Positions 51,363-60,109 of a stretch of 64,000 nucleotides of DNA are shown in pieces. The DNA lies in assembly GCA_036676295.1 (NCBI GenBank), contig JAKFDE010000016.1:372001-436000 (forward strand), in the 5' to 3' direction. The stretch's first letter is position 1, and every line of letters begins with the position of its first letter. A program made the translations under genes and the position numbers. Source of the DNA: UBA4416 sp036676295. GTDB taxonomy: Bacteria; Bacteroidota; Bacteroidia; B-17B0; Aurantibacillaceae. The notes under the pieces were generated by a model that saw only the letters and a list, made by a program, of their open reading frames with translations, was not told the origin of the DNA and did no database searches.

Positions 51363-51397
51363 AAAACCCTCCTAAATCAATTTTGGAGGGTTTTTTG
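51363..51397 (+). terminator. Intrinsic terminator after the small exported protein
   Basis: A 10-base stem AAAACCCTCC / GGAGGGTTTT with a 12-base loop and a T run lies 20 bases after the stop. It closes the block of envelope genes from 46 kb. Confidence 0.85.
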
Positions 51398-51501
51398 TTA
51401 TCAAAATGCGGTGAAAATGTCATTTCACGTAAAACTACCGCTCATCCAATTTGTTACAAGTTTTAAGGGATAGTTTATACATTTACTGTTTAATTTAAAT
51501 C

Positions 51502-54030
51502 ATGAAAAACTGTTCACTTATTCTCCTGTTCTTAATTAACACTTGCTTTACAATTCAAGCTCAAATGCCCGGCATGGGAGGTGTCGGAGGCATGAAAAAC
51601 ATGAAAGATCCAAAATTAGGTCGCGTTTATGGTAAAGTACTTGACTCTAAAACTAAAAAACCAGTTGAATACGCCTCAGTACAAGTATTGTGGTTTAATA
51701 AAGATAGTTTACTAAATGGTGGTTTAGTGAAAGAAAATGGCGATTTCGCCATTGATGGTTTACCTTCTTTTGGTCAGGTACGTGTACGTATCAAATTTAT
51801 TGGCTACAAAGATTTTACTCAAAAAGTATACATTGTTCCACCGGATAAAATAGATCAGGATCTAGGGAATATTAAACTAGAGGAAGACGAGAAATTATTA
51901 AGCGAAGTAGAAGTTACTGCCGAAAAAAGTGCTGTAGTTTTAGGAATAGATAAACGTACTTATAATGTAGAAAAAGATCTGTCAGTAAAAGGTGGTACTG
52001 CTGTGGATGTGATGAAAAACATTCCGGGATTAACCGTTGATGCTGATGGAGGGGTACAATTAAGAAACCAGAGCCCTACTATTTTTGTAGATGGTCGTCC
52101 AACTACTTTAACTCTGCAACAAATTCCGGCCGATCAAATTGACCGCGTAGAGATCATCACCAACCCATCTGTAAAATACGATGCTAATGCAACAGGCGGG
52201 ATCTTAAATGTGATCATGAAGAAGAATAACAAACCGGGGTATAACGGTATGCTAATGGGCTATATTGGCACAGGCGATCGTTACGGCGGAATGGCAAACA
52301 TCAACATCAAAGAAGGTAGCCACTGGAACATTTCCGCTATGTATTCTTTTAACCAAGCCATCAATAATACAGAAGGTTTTACAAAAAGAACACAATTAGA
52401 CAAGGGTATTACAACCGGACATTACAATCAGGAAAACAATACTACCATGTTTAACCAATTTAATTTTGGTCGTTTAGGTATTGATTATAATATTGATGTT
52501 AGAAATACCATTTCATTAAATGGAATGATCGTTGGAGGGAAATTTAAAACCAATGATAAACAAAAATATGATGGTGATTATTTGGCTCCTTTTAATGTTA
52601 CCTATTATGGAAATCAATTAAATGACCAGATAGCTGCTTTTCAGCATTACAATGCACAATTACTTTATAAAAGAACCTATCCAAAAGCCGGTAAAGAATT
52701 AACCATTGATGGCAACTACAGCCACACTAATTCCAAGAACGGTTATTTATTTACTACAGGAACAACTGTTAGCGGATATGGATTAGATAGTTCATCAACA
52801 ACTTACCAGAAAAACGAAGGCGGTACCATTGCTGATCAATACGTGTTTCAATTAGACTATGTAAATCCATTAAGTGACACCCGTAAATTTGAAGCGGGGA
52901 TCAAATCATTTTATAAAAATTCGATCAGTGCCAATAACACATCACGTGCCTCTGGTAATGAAGATAATTATACTAAAGATACTATTATGAGTAATCGTTA
53001 TATGATCGATGATATGATCAATGCGGCTTACGTTAATTACAATGATAAATTATTTTGGGGCATAGGTTATCAGGCCGGTTTACGTTTCGAGCAATCTTAC
53101 TATGCAGGAACGATCACTGATAAGAATCAAAAATTCTCTTACAACTATCCGTCAACTTCTGATGACATTTTAAAATCGTTATTTCCGGGAATCTATTTTT
53201 CTAAAAAATTAAAGAAAAATCAGGAAGTACAAGTTAACTTTAGCAGAAAGATCAATCGTCCAAATTTCTTTCAGTTAATGCCTTTTGTGATGTTTGCCGA
53301 TAAACAAAATTACCGTATTGGTAATCCTCAGTTAAAACCTGAGTTTAAAAATATTGCTGAAGCCAATTATAATAAAATTTTATCTAAAGGTAGTTACCTA
53401 GCATCGGGCTATTTCCGTTACGAAGAACAACCAATTACTGATGTAGCATACCCTTCTCCATCAGATCCTCAGGTTTTAGTAAACACAACTATTAATGGCG
53501 ATAATGCAGTGCGTTATGGTGTTGAAAACACATTCAAATGGACATTCTTTAAAAATTTAGATTGGACAGTTAATGCTAATGCTTATTATATTTTCATTAG
53601 AGGAACCGTTGTTCAAAACGAACCGATTGTAAAAGCCGAAGGTTATGCCTGGAATGGAAAAACAACCCTCTCATACAAATTCCCAAAACAATTTACTTTA
53701 CAAGTAAACGGTAATTATGAATCGCCAAAAATTTTATTATTGGGTGTTGCTAATGAAATTTATTCGATGGATATTTCATTAAATAAAATGATCGGTACTA
53801 AATGGATCTTTAATGCTACTCTAAGTGATGTATTTAATACCAGAAGAATGGGCACTCACTATGAAACACCTTACTATATTCAAGATCTGTCTCGTCGCCG
53901 TGAATCGCGCTATTTTAGATTTACTGTAACGTATTTGTTTGGTAAGATGGATGCTTCTATCTTTAAACGTGGAAAACAAATGAAAGGTATGGGGCAAGAA
54001 GGTAATCAGGACGGCCTCGATTTTAAATAA
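51502..54030 (+). CDS. Outer-membrane beta-barrel receptor (carboxypeptidase-regulatory domain, OMP_b-brl_3-like)
   Basis: 842 residues. Signal peptide (CSLILLFLINTCFTIQAQ), then a Gly/Met-rich spacer (MPGMGGVGGMKNMKDPKLG). A CarboxypepD-reg domain (about 38-125, GRVYGKVLDSKTKKPVEYASVQVLW) is followed by a plug domain (about 135-245, GGTAVDVMKNIPGLTVDADG, RVEIITNPSVKYDANATGGILNVI) and a large barrel of the TonB-receptor-like family (to 842). No clear TonB box is visible. Such proteins move or anchor substrates at the outer membrane; no ligand is suggested. The C-terminus has GKQMKGMGQEGNQDG, a second Met/Gly-rich patch. The M16 peptidase gene follows 34 bases later. Confidence 0.9.
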   Translation: MKNCSLILLFLINTCFTIQAQMPGMGGVGGMKNMKDPKLGRVYGKVLDSKTKKPVEYASVQVLWFNKDSLLNGGLVKENGDFAIDGLPSFGQVRVRIKFIGYKDFTQKVYIVPPDKIDQDLGNIKLEEDEKLLSEVEVTAEKSAVVLGIDKRTYNVEKDLSVKGGTAVDVMKNIPGLTVDADGGVQLRNQSPTIFVDGRPTTLTLQQIPADQIDRVEIITNPSVKYDANATGGILNVIMKKNNKPGYNGMLMGYIGTGDRYGGMANINIKEGSHWNISAMYSFNQAINNTEGFTKRTQLDKGITTGHYNQENNTTMFNQFNFGRLGIDYNIDVRNTISLNGMIVGGKFKTNDKQKYDGDYLAPFNVTYYGNQLNDQIAAFQHYNAQLLYKRTYPKAGKELTIDGNYSHTNSKNGYLFTTGTTVSGYGLDSSSTTYQKNEGGTIADQYVFQLDYVNPLSDTRKFEAGIKSFYKNSISANNTSRASGNEDNYTKDTIMSNRYMIDDMINAAYVNYNDKLFWGIGYQAGLRFEQSYYAGTITDKNQKFSYNYPSTSDDILKSLFPGIYFSKKLKKNQEVQVNFSRKINRPNFFQLMPFVMFADKQNYRIGNPQLKPEFKNIAEANYNKILSKGSYLASGYFRYEEQPITDVAYPSPSDPQVLVNTTINGDNAVRYGVENTFKWTFFKNLDWTVNANAYYIFIRGTVVQNEPIVKAEGYAWNGKTTLSYKFPKQFTLQVNGNYESPKILLLGVANEIYSMDISLNKMIGTKWIFNATLSDVFNTRRMGTHYETPYYIQDLSRRRESRYFRFTVTYLFGKMDASIFKRGKQMKGMGQEGNQDGLDFK

Positions 54031-54064
54031 TTTTTTTAATTTTAAATAAATAACCAATAAACAT

Positions 54065-57052
54065 ATGATTCAATTAAAATCGTTTTTACCATTAGCGCTA
54101 GCTTTAGTTGTTAGTAGTAGCTATGCTCAAACAAGCAAAGCTAAAGCTGCCAATCCTAAAGCACAAGAAAAAGCAGGAACTAAAGCCAATCCTAAGGCTA
54201 CTCCGGTTTCTTCATTAAACTTTGAGTATGCATTAAATGACCCTTACAAAGCAAGAATTTATACTTTAAAAAATGGGTTAAAAGTATATATGAGTGTATA
54301 TAAAAATGCACCTCGTATTCAAACTTATATAGCCGTGAGAGCAGGAAGTAAAAATGACCCTGCAACAGCAACCGGTTTAGCTCACTACTTAGAACACATG
54401 GTGTTTAAAGGAACTGATCAATTTGGCACAAAAGACTTTGCTAAAGAATCGGCAGAGATCACAAAAATTGAAAACCTATACGAAACATACCGTCAAACTA
54501 AAGATGACGGACAACGTAAATCAATTTATCATCAAATTGATAGTATCTCCGGAGTAGCTGCAAAATTTGCCATTGCTAATGAGTACGATAAAATGTTGGC
54601 CGGTATTGGTGGACAAGGTACTAACGCCTTCACCTCATTTGACCAAACAGTTTATGTGAACGATATTCCATCTAACCAATTAGAAAATTGGTTAAAAATA
54701 GAGGCTGAGCGTTACCGTAAACCTGTATTACGTTTGTTTCATACTGAGTTAGAAGCTGTGTATGAAGAAAAAAACCGCGGTTTAGATAATGATAACACTA
54801 AATTATGGGAATCTGTTTTTGCAGGTTTATTTAATAAGCATACATATGGTACACAAACAACCATCGGTACAATTGACCATTTAAAAAATCCTTCCATGAA
54901 AGAGATCATGAAGTATTTTAATGCTAATTATGTACCTAATAATATGGCTATTTGTTTAAGCGGTGATTTTGATCCGGATGCAACGATCAAATTAATCGAC
55001 AAACATTTTGGTGCATGGGCTTCTAAACCTGTAACACCGTATACTTATGAAAAAGAAGCTCCTATTACACAAAAGGTAGTTAAAGAAATTATAGGTCCTG
55101 ATGCTGCTAACTTAGCCATGGCCTGGAGATTCAATGGCAGTGGTTCTAAAGATGCTGACATGATCAATTTATTGAATATGTTATTAAGTAATGGCAGAGC
55201 CGGTTTATTTGACTTAAACTTAAATCAACAGCAAAAAGTATTGAATAGCGGAAGTTATGCTTATGTATTAAAAGACTACGGCATGCATATTCTATTTGGT
55301 GAACCTAAAGAAGGACAATCATTAGAAGAAGTAGAAAAATTATTATTAGGCCAATTAGACTTAATTAAAAAAGGTGATTTCCCTGATTGGTTAATGAAAG
55401 CGGTAATCACAGATATGAAATTGCAAAAAACAAAAGAGTTAGAAGATAATTCATCTCGTGCGATGACTTTTGTAAATGCGTTTGTGAACGATACTAAATG
55501 GCAACAAGCCGTTAACGAAATTGATCGTTTATCTAAGATCACAAAACAAGAGGTGATTGATTTTGTGAACGCAAACTACAATGACCATAATTATGTTGTT
55601 GCATACAAACGTATTGGCGAAGACAAAAACATTCAAAAAGTTGAGAAGCCTCAAATTACACCTGTAGAAGTAAACAGAGATGATCAATCTCCTTTTGTGA
55701 AAAACATTTTAGCTTCAGCTCCTGGTAACATTCAACCTAAATTTATCGATTACGATAAGGACATTGTTAAAACTACAATGAATGGAAACATTCCTGTATT
55801 GTATGGTCAAAATACCGAAAATCAATTATTCGATCTATACTACTCATTTGATATGGGAAGTAATAACGATAAATTGTTACCGGTAGCCATTGATTATATC
55901 TCTTATTTAGGAACTTCTAAAATGAGTCCGGCAGAAATTCAACAAGAGTTTTATAAACTTGGCTGTTCTTTCAATGTCTTTAATTCTGAAAACCAAACGT
56001 GGGTTAGCTTAACTGGTTTAAATGAGAATTTTGAAAAAGCAACTCAGTTATTTGAAAGTTTATTTGCTGATCCGAAAATTGATGAAGAGACTTTAAAAAA
56101 TCTGGTGTCTGACATCTTAAAAAAACGTAGCGATGCTAAGCAACAAAAAGGAACCATCTTGCAAAAAATGATGGTAAGCTATGCGAAATTCGGTCCGGTA
56201 AACCCAGCAACTAATATTTTAACGGAAGACGAATTAAATCAATTAAAAACCGATCAGATCTATACTGTGATCAAAAATTTAATGTCCTATCAGCATAAAA
56301 TATTGTATTACGGACCAAAATTAGTGGGTGACGTAAAACAAGCCTTAAACAATAATCATCCGGTTCCTGCTTCTGGTTTAAAACCTGTTCCTGCTGAAGC
56401 GAACTTTACTTTACAAACATTTAACAACACTGTGTATGTAGTTGATTACGATATGAAACAAGCAGAAATTGTGATGTTATCCCAAGGAGATAAATACGAT
56501 GCTTCTAACGCTCCTTTAATTGCAATGTACAATGAGTATTTTGGTGGCGGAATGAGCTCTGTTGTTTTTCAGGATCTGAGAGAATCCAAAGCCTTAGCTT
56601 ATTCTTGTTATTCAACTTACAGAACCCCTCGTGAACCAAAATATCCATATTATAACTTTTCTTATATCGGCTCACAAGCTGATAAATTACCTGAAGCTAT
56701 GGCAGGCATGAGTAATTTATTAAATGGAATGCCAAAATCTGACAATGCATTTAATTCAGCAAAAGAGGCAATTTTACAAACGATCAAAACTGAACGCATC
56801 AATAAAGCTGATATTTTATTTAATTATGTGAATGCTGAGAAATTTGGTTTAAAAACAGATATTAGAAAAGATGTATATGCTAAAGTAAGCAGCATGAATT
56901 TTGATGATGTAAAAAACTTTCAGGATACAAAAATAAAAAACAAACCTTCTACTTATTTAATTTTAGGAAAGAAAGATTTGTTAGACACTAAAACACTTGA
57001 AAAATATGGTACCATTAAGTACCTGACACTAAAAGATGTATTTGGATACTAA
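54065..57052 (+). CDS. M16-family zinc metallopeptidase (insulinase type), two-lobed
   Basis: 995 residues. Signal peptide (SFLPLALALVVSSSYAQ) and an Ala/Lys-rich spacer precede two homologous M16 halves. The N-terminal half carries the inverted zinc motif HYLEH (about 106-110) and the distal Glu in ELEAVYEEKNR (about 230). The C-terminal half has the substrate-binding FGGGMSSVVFQDLRESKALAYS (about 825) with the Arg/Tyr pair. Single-chain M16 enzymes degrade peptides inside a closed chamber in the periplasm. Same orientation as the receptor gene, so the peptidase may act on peptides that the receptor admits. Confidence 0.94.
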   Translation: MIQLKSFLPLALALVVSSSYAQTSKAKAANPKAQEKAGTKANPKATPVSSLNFEYALNDPYKARIYTLKNGLKVYMSVYKNAPRIQTYIAVRAGSKNDPATATGLAHYLEHMVFKGTDQFGTKDFAKESAEITKIENLYETYRQTKDDGQRKSIYHQIDSISGVAAKFAIANEYDKMLAGIGGQGTNAFTSFDQTVYVNDIPSNQLENWLKIEAERYRKPVLRLFHTELEAVYEEKNRGLDNDNTKLWESVFAGLFNKHTYGTQTTIGTIDHLKNPSMKEIMKYFNANYVPNNMAICLSGDFDPDATIKLIDKHFGAWASKPVTPYTYEKEAPITQKVVKEIIGPDAANLAMAWRFNGSGSKDADMINLLNMLLSNGRAGLFDLNLNQQQKVLNSGSYAYVLKDYGMHILFGEPKEGQSLEEVEKLLLGQLDLIKKGDFPDWLMKAVITDMKLQKTKELEDNSSRAMTFVNAFVNDTKWQQAVNEIDRLSKITKQEVIDFVNANYNDHNYVVAYKRIGEDKNIQKVEKPQITPVEVNRDDQSPFVKNILASAPGNIQPKFIDYDKDIVKTTMNGNIPVLYGQNTENQLFDLYYSFDMGSNNDKLLPVAIDYISYLGTSKMSPAEIQQEFYKLGCSFNVFNSENQTWVSLTGLNENFEKATQLFESLFADPKIDEETLKNLVSDILKKRSDAKQQKGTILQKMMVSYAKFGPVNPATNILTEDELNQLKTDQIYTVIKNLMSYQHKILYYGPKLVGDVKQALNNNHPVPASGLKPVPAEANFTLQTFNNTVYVVDYDMKQAEIVMLSQGDKYDASNAPLIAMYNEYFGGGMSSVVFQDLRESKALAYSCYSTYRTPREPKYPYYNFSYIGSQADKLPEAMAGMSNLLNGMPKSDNAFNSAKEAILQTIKTERINKADILFNYVNAEKFGLKTDIRKDVYAKVSSMNFDDVKNFQDTKIKNKPSTYLILGKKDLLDTKTLEKYGTIKYLTLKDVFGY

Positions 57053-57055
57053 ATA

Positions 57056-57088
57056 AAAAATCCCCTGTTAATAGCAGGGGATTTTTTT
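57056..57088. terminator. Bidirectional terminator between M16 peptidase and thioesterase
   Basis: Twelve-base stem AAAAATCCCCTG / CAGGGGATTTTT with a 7-base loop and T/A tracts on both sides serves both convergent genes: the peptidase on plus and the heptose operon on minus. Confidence 0.88.
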
Positions 57089-57108
57089 ATGATTTATTTA
57101 TTCTAAAA

Positions 57109-57510
57109 TCAATTCGATTCCATATTTGCTTTGATACTATCAGGGATCAAACACTTTTCGTTTTTAGTAAAATCAAACACGACTAATACATCTTTAGCAA
57201 TAGCGACGATCTCTTCATCGCTATTGGTAATTGTATGCTCTAAAGAAAAGCTGGTGTTTTTAATAAAGGCTATTTTGGTATTAACCGTTACATAACCGGG
57301 AAAATGTAATTCTTTTTTGAACTGGCAATTGGTTTCAGCTACCATAAAACCGATCTTTTCAGTTCGATGTAGTTTCATTAAACCAATGCTATCCACAAAA
57401 TTTAAACGAGCCGCCTGAACATATTTCATAAACATAACGTTATTAACGTGTCCAAAACTATCAATCTCGCTCCAATCGATTCGTAGGGTTATTTTTGTTT
57501 CTTTACTCAT
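57109..57510 (-). CDS. Acyl-CoA thioesterase, hotdog fold (4HBT type)
   Basis: 133 residues. Hotdog domain with the catalytic-acid region IDWSEIDSFGHVNNVMFMKYVQAARLNF, strands IGFMVAETNCQFKKELHFPGYVTV and the last strand EIVAIAKDVLVVFD. Resembles YbgC/4-hydroxybenzoyl-CoA thioesterases with the acid in D(S)FGHVNN. Cytoplasmic hydrolysis of small acyl-CoAs, substrate unknown. Last gene of the minus-strand sugar operon, 2 bases from the glycosyltransferase gene, so it may be a hitch-hiker rather than part of the sugar pathway. Confidence 0.9.
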   Translation of the reverse strand: MSKETKITLRIDWSEIDSFGHVNNVMFMKYVQAARLNFVDSIGLMKLHRTEKIGFMVAETNCQFKKELHFPGYVTVNTKIAFIKNTSFSLEHTITNSDEEIVAIAKDVLVVFDFTKNEKCLIPDSIKANMESN

Positions 57511-57512
57511 TA

Positions 57513-58262
57513 TTATTTTTTAAACAACTGAACAATCTTTCGCAAAGGCTTTGCATATAAGGTATAGATATGAGGTTTTAATCCATTAACCTTCCAGGCT
57601 CTTCTGTCTTCTTTATTAGCTCTGATCCTGTTCTTTAAAGACACATTGCTCTTGCCTCCTACTCGCATCCTGATAATAAATTCGGGCAAGTAAGCCAGTT
57701 TCAAATGATGTTTATGAATGAACCTCAGCATCAATTCATAATCAGCAGCCGAGTGAAAACTCAAATTGAATTTTCCGTATTTTTCATAATACTCACGTTT
57801 TACAAAAAATGTGGGATGTGGCGGCATCCATCCTTTTAAAAACTGTCCGATTTTGTACTCTCCAGATTTCCATTTACGGAATATTTTAGCGGTATTGTGT
57901 TTATCTACATAGTACAGATCTGCGTACACCGCATCTGCTTGTTGCCTGATCATTTGATCAACTAATTTTTCAATCACCAAATGATTTGTATAAAAATCAT
58001 CGCTGTGTAAAATACCAATCACATCACCGGTTGCCATGGCAATACCTTTATTTAAAGCATCATACAAGCCGTGGTCTTTTTCTGAAATAAATTTTGAAAT
58101 CTTATTCTTATAAGAATCAATAATATCTAAAGTACTATCCGTTGATTTACCATCAACAATAATATACTCAATATCCTTATAACTCTGATTCACTACCGAC
58201 TCGATCGTGTCTTTGAGTGTTGCGGCACTATTATAAGTTATGGTTATGATAGATATTTTCAC
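57513..58262 (-). CDS. Family 2 glycosyltransferase (GT-A fold)
   Basis: 249 residues. Typical GT2 N-terminus ISIITITYNSAATLKDTIESVVNQSYKDIEYIIVDGKSTD, nucleotide/metal DxD in ILHSDDFYTN (about 90), and acceptor-side HPTFFVKREYYEKYGKFNLSFHSAADYELMLRF. No membrane helix; cytoplasmic or membrane-peripheral. It is encoded directly after the GDP-heptose genes, suggesting that it transfers heptose or a nearby core sugar to lipid A, a glycan chain or a glycoprotein. Exact donor not deducible. Confidence 0.9.
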   Translation of the reverse strand: MKISIITITYNSAATLKDTIESVVNQSYKDIEYIIVDGKSTDSTLDIIDSYKNKISKFISEKDHGLYDALNKGIAMATGDVIGILHSDDFYTNHLVIEKLVDQMIRQQADAVYADLYYVDKHNTAKIFRKWKSGEYKIGQFLKGWMPPHPTFFVKREYYEKYGKFNLSFHSAADYELMLRFIHKHHLKLAYLPEFIIRMRVGGKSNVSLKNRIRANKEDRRAWKVNGLKPHIYTLYAKPLRKIVQLFKK

Positions 58263-58265
58263 TCT

Positions 58266-58820
58266 TTAAGAGTTAACGGTTAGTGAATGTGCAAAATAAA
58301 TTAATGACTTGAAATTAAAATCAATTAACTCATCATCACTTGCTTCATTGCTGATGAATACTGTTTTCATTCCTGCATTTCTGCCAAATTTCATATCACT
58401 CATACTGTCTCCAACAATAATTGATTTCGCGAAATCAATTTGAGGAAAATCTTCTTTAGCTTGTAAAGCCATGCCTATGCCAGGTTTACGAGTTGGATGA
58501 TTTTCTGTATATAGATACGGCGAATAATAGATCTTATCAATTCTTCCTTTCAAATAAGTGATTTCATACATCATATTTTGATGAATGAGATCAAGATCTT
58601 CAGGATAAATGATTTTCTTTCCAATACATTGCTGATTTGTAACTACGACTATCGTTCCAAAAATCGGGTTCAACATTCTTAAAGCATTTAAAGAGCCATC
58701 GATGAATTCAAACTCTGTGGTATGCTTCACATAGTCATCTTCCAGCTTTTTATTAATAACACCATCTCTGTCTAAAAACAGAGTCCATGTCTTATCTATA
58801 TTTAAATCCTTTAAAGTCAT
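58266..58820 (-). CDS. gmhB: D-glycero-D-manno-heptose-1,7-bisphosphate 7-phosphatase-like HAD enzyme
   Basis: 184 residues from the ATG at 58818-58820 (a start at 58853 would add 11 residues deep inside the upstream gene). HAD motifs are TLFLDRDGVINKK (nucleophile and acid Asp), VVVTNQQCIGK and IVGDSMSDMKFGRNAGMKTVFI. The Cys-rich zinc loop seen in E. coli GmhB is absent here (PYLYTENHPTRKPG), which needs attention. It removes the 7-phosphate from heptose bisphosphate. Its start overlaps the hddC stop by 29 bases, implying translational coupling. Confidence 0.82.
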   Translation of the reverse strand: MTLKDLNIDKTWTLFLDRDGVINKKLEDDYVKHTTEFEFIDGSLNALRMLNPIFGTIVVVTNQQCIGKKIIYPEDLDLIHQNMMYEITYLKGRIDKIYYSPYLYTENHPTRKPGIGMALQAKEDFPQIDFAKSIIVGDSMSDMKFGRNAGMKTVFISNEASDDELIDFNFKSLIYFAHSLTVNS

Positions 58821-59505
58821 TTTGTGCTTTTTTATAATCTTCGGGTATACCAATATCTATAAAATATCCCTGGTGGTCGAACCCGAAAATATGTAATTCA
58901 TTGATTCGTTTTTCGTAAAAATCTTTTTCGATAGAAAAAGACACATTAGCCTCTGTCTTTTGCAGGAATAACTTTCTGTTTAAGATGTAGACACCTCCAT
59001 TGATCAATCCCGGCTTATCCAGACTGTCTTTTTCTTTAAATTCTTTTATTGCTGACGTATCGTCCAACTTAATCGTACCATAACGAGCGGCATTTTCTAC
59101 CTTACGCAAAGCCAAAGAGCAATCCGATTCAAAAGTAGTGTGTTGATTGTAATAGACATTCAAATCCACATCAAAAAACGAATCGCCATTTAAAACCAAC
59201 ACATTTTTAGTGTCACATTTTTCTAACGCCAAGCGGATCCCGCCACCGGTTCCCAAAGGTGTTTCTTCTTTAGTATAAGAAATTTTTATACCCAGATATT
59301 CATTTTTATAATACTCTGAAATTTTTTCAGACAAATACCCGGTTGATAAAACAACATGTGTAATTCCGAAATGCTTTAAATATAAAAAAATGTAGTTTAA
59401 AAAAGGCTGACCATTAACCGGAGCCATGGGTTTAGGCACATCGCTTACAACAGTTTGTAAACGTGTTCCAAAACCTCCGACCAATATAACTGCTTCTTTT
59501 AACAA
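58792..59505 (-). CDS. hddC: D-glycero-alpha-D-manno-heptose-1-phosphate guanylyltransferase-like nucleotidyltransferase
   Basis: 237 residues. Sugar-phosphate nucleotidyltransferase fold with GGFGTRLQTVVSDVPKPMAPV (nucleotide loop and catalytic Lys), LGTGGGIRLAL, VLVLNGDSFFDVDLN, then LINGGVYILNRKLF and EKDFYE, ending FIDIGIPEDYKKAQND. Gene context (gmhA upstream, gmhB downstream) points to HddC, which makes GDP-heptose; RfbA/RmlA-like or GlmU-like activity cannot be excluded from motifs alone. Cytoplasmic. Confidence 0.82.
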   Translation of the reverse strand: MLKEAVILVGGFGTRLQTVVSDVPKPMAPVNGQPFLNYIFLYLKHFGITHVVLSTGYLSEKISEYYKNEYLGIKISYTKEETPLGTGGGIRLALEKCDTKNVLVLNGDSFFDVDLNVYYNQHTTFESDCSLALRKVENAARYGTIKLDDTSAIKEFKEKDSLDKPGLINGGVYILNRKLFLQKTEANVSFSIEKDFYEKRINELHIFGFDHQGYFIDIGIPEDYKKAQNDFKGFKYR

Positions 59506-59513
59506 TGCTGAAA

Positions 59514-60092
59514 TTATTTAGGAAACAATTCCATTTCAACTAATTCACAGATCGTATGCCCTAAGATCATATGACATTCCTGAATACGGGGTGTATCTTT
59601 TGATGGAATATTAATTAAATACTTTGCTGCATCTTTCATCTTCCCACCTGTCTCACCTGTAAATGCGATCGTAACCATTCCTATTTCATTAGCTACTTCA
59701 AACGCTTTGATCACATTAGCAGAATTACCACTGGTTGACAGGCCAAACAATACATCGCCTTTTCGTCCCATTGCTTTCACTAAGCGGCTATAAATAATAT
59801 CGTAACTATAATCGTTAGCTACCGCAGTAATATAACTTGTATTCACATGCAATGCTTCACTAAACAAAGGCGGGCGGTCATAATAAAATCTTCCGCTTAA
59901 TTCAGCTGCCAAATGTTGTGAATCTGCAGCAGATCCGCCATTACCTGCCCAAAGAACTTTACCGTCTTGTTTATAACAAGTTACTATGTCTTTTACAATT
60001 GATTGTACATTATTTAAAAGAACATCATTACTTAACAAAGACGTTTTTAAATCGATGGATGCCTGGATGCGAGATTTTAAGAGTTGTATCAT
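59514..60092 (-). CDS. gmhA: D-sedoheptulose-7-phosphate isomerase
   Basis: 192 residues. SIS-domain isomerase, first step of heptose synthesis. Visible are AGNGGSAADSQHLAAELSGRF (phosphate loop and His/Glu), VLFGLSTSGNSANVIKAFEVA (SIS signature), TGETGG and the C-terminal IQECHMILGHTICELVE, all standard in GmhA. Cytoplasmic tetramer. It is 8 bases from hddC and 17 from the upstream GT-C-like gene, in one operon. Confidence 0.95.
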   Translation of the reverse strand: MIQLLKSRIQASIDLKTSLLSNDVLLNNVQSIVKDIVTCYKQDGKVLWAGNGGSAADSQHLAAELSGRFYYDRPPLFSEALHVNTSYITAVANDYSYDIIYSRLVKAMGRKGDVLFGLSTSGNSANVIKAFEVANEIGMVTIAFTGETGGKMKDAAKYLINIPSKDTPRIQECHMILGHTICELVEMELFPK

Positions 60093-60109
60093 GGTTTAAA
60101 AAACTAAAA

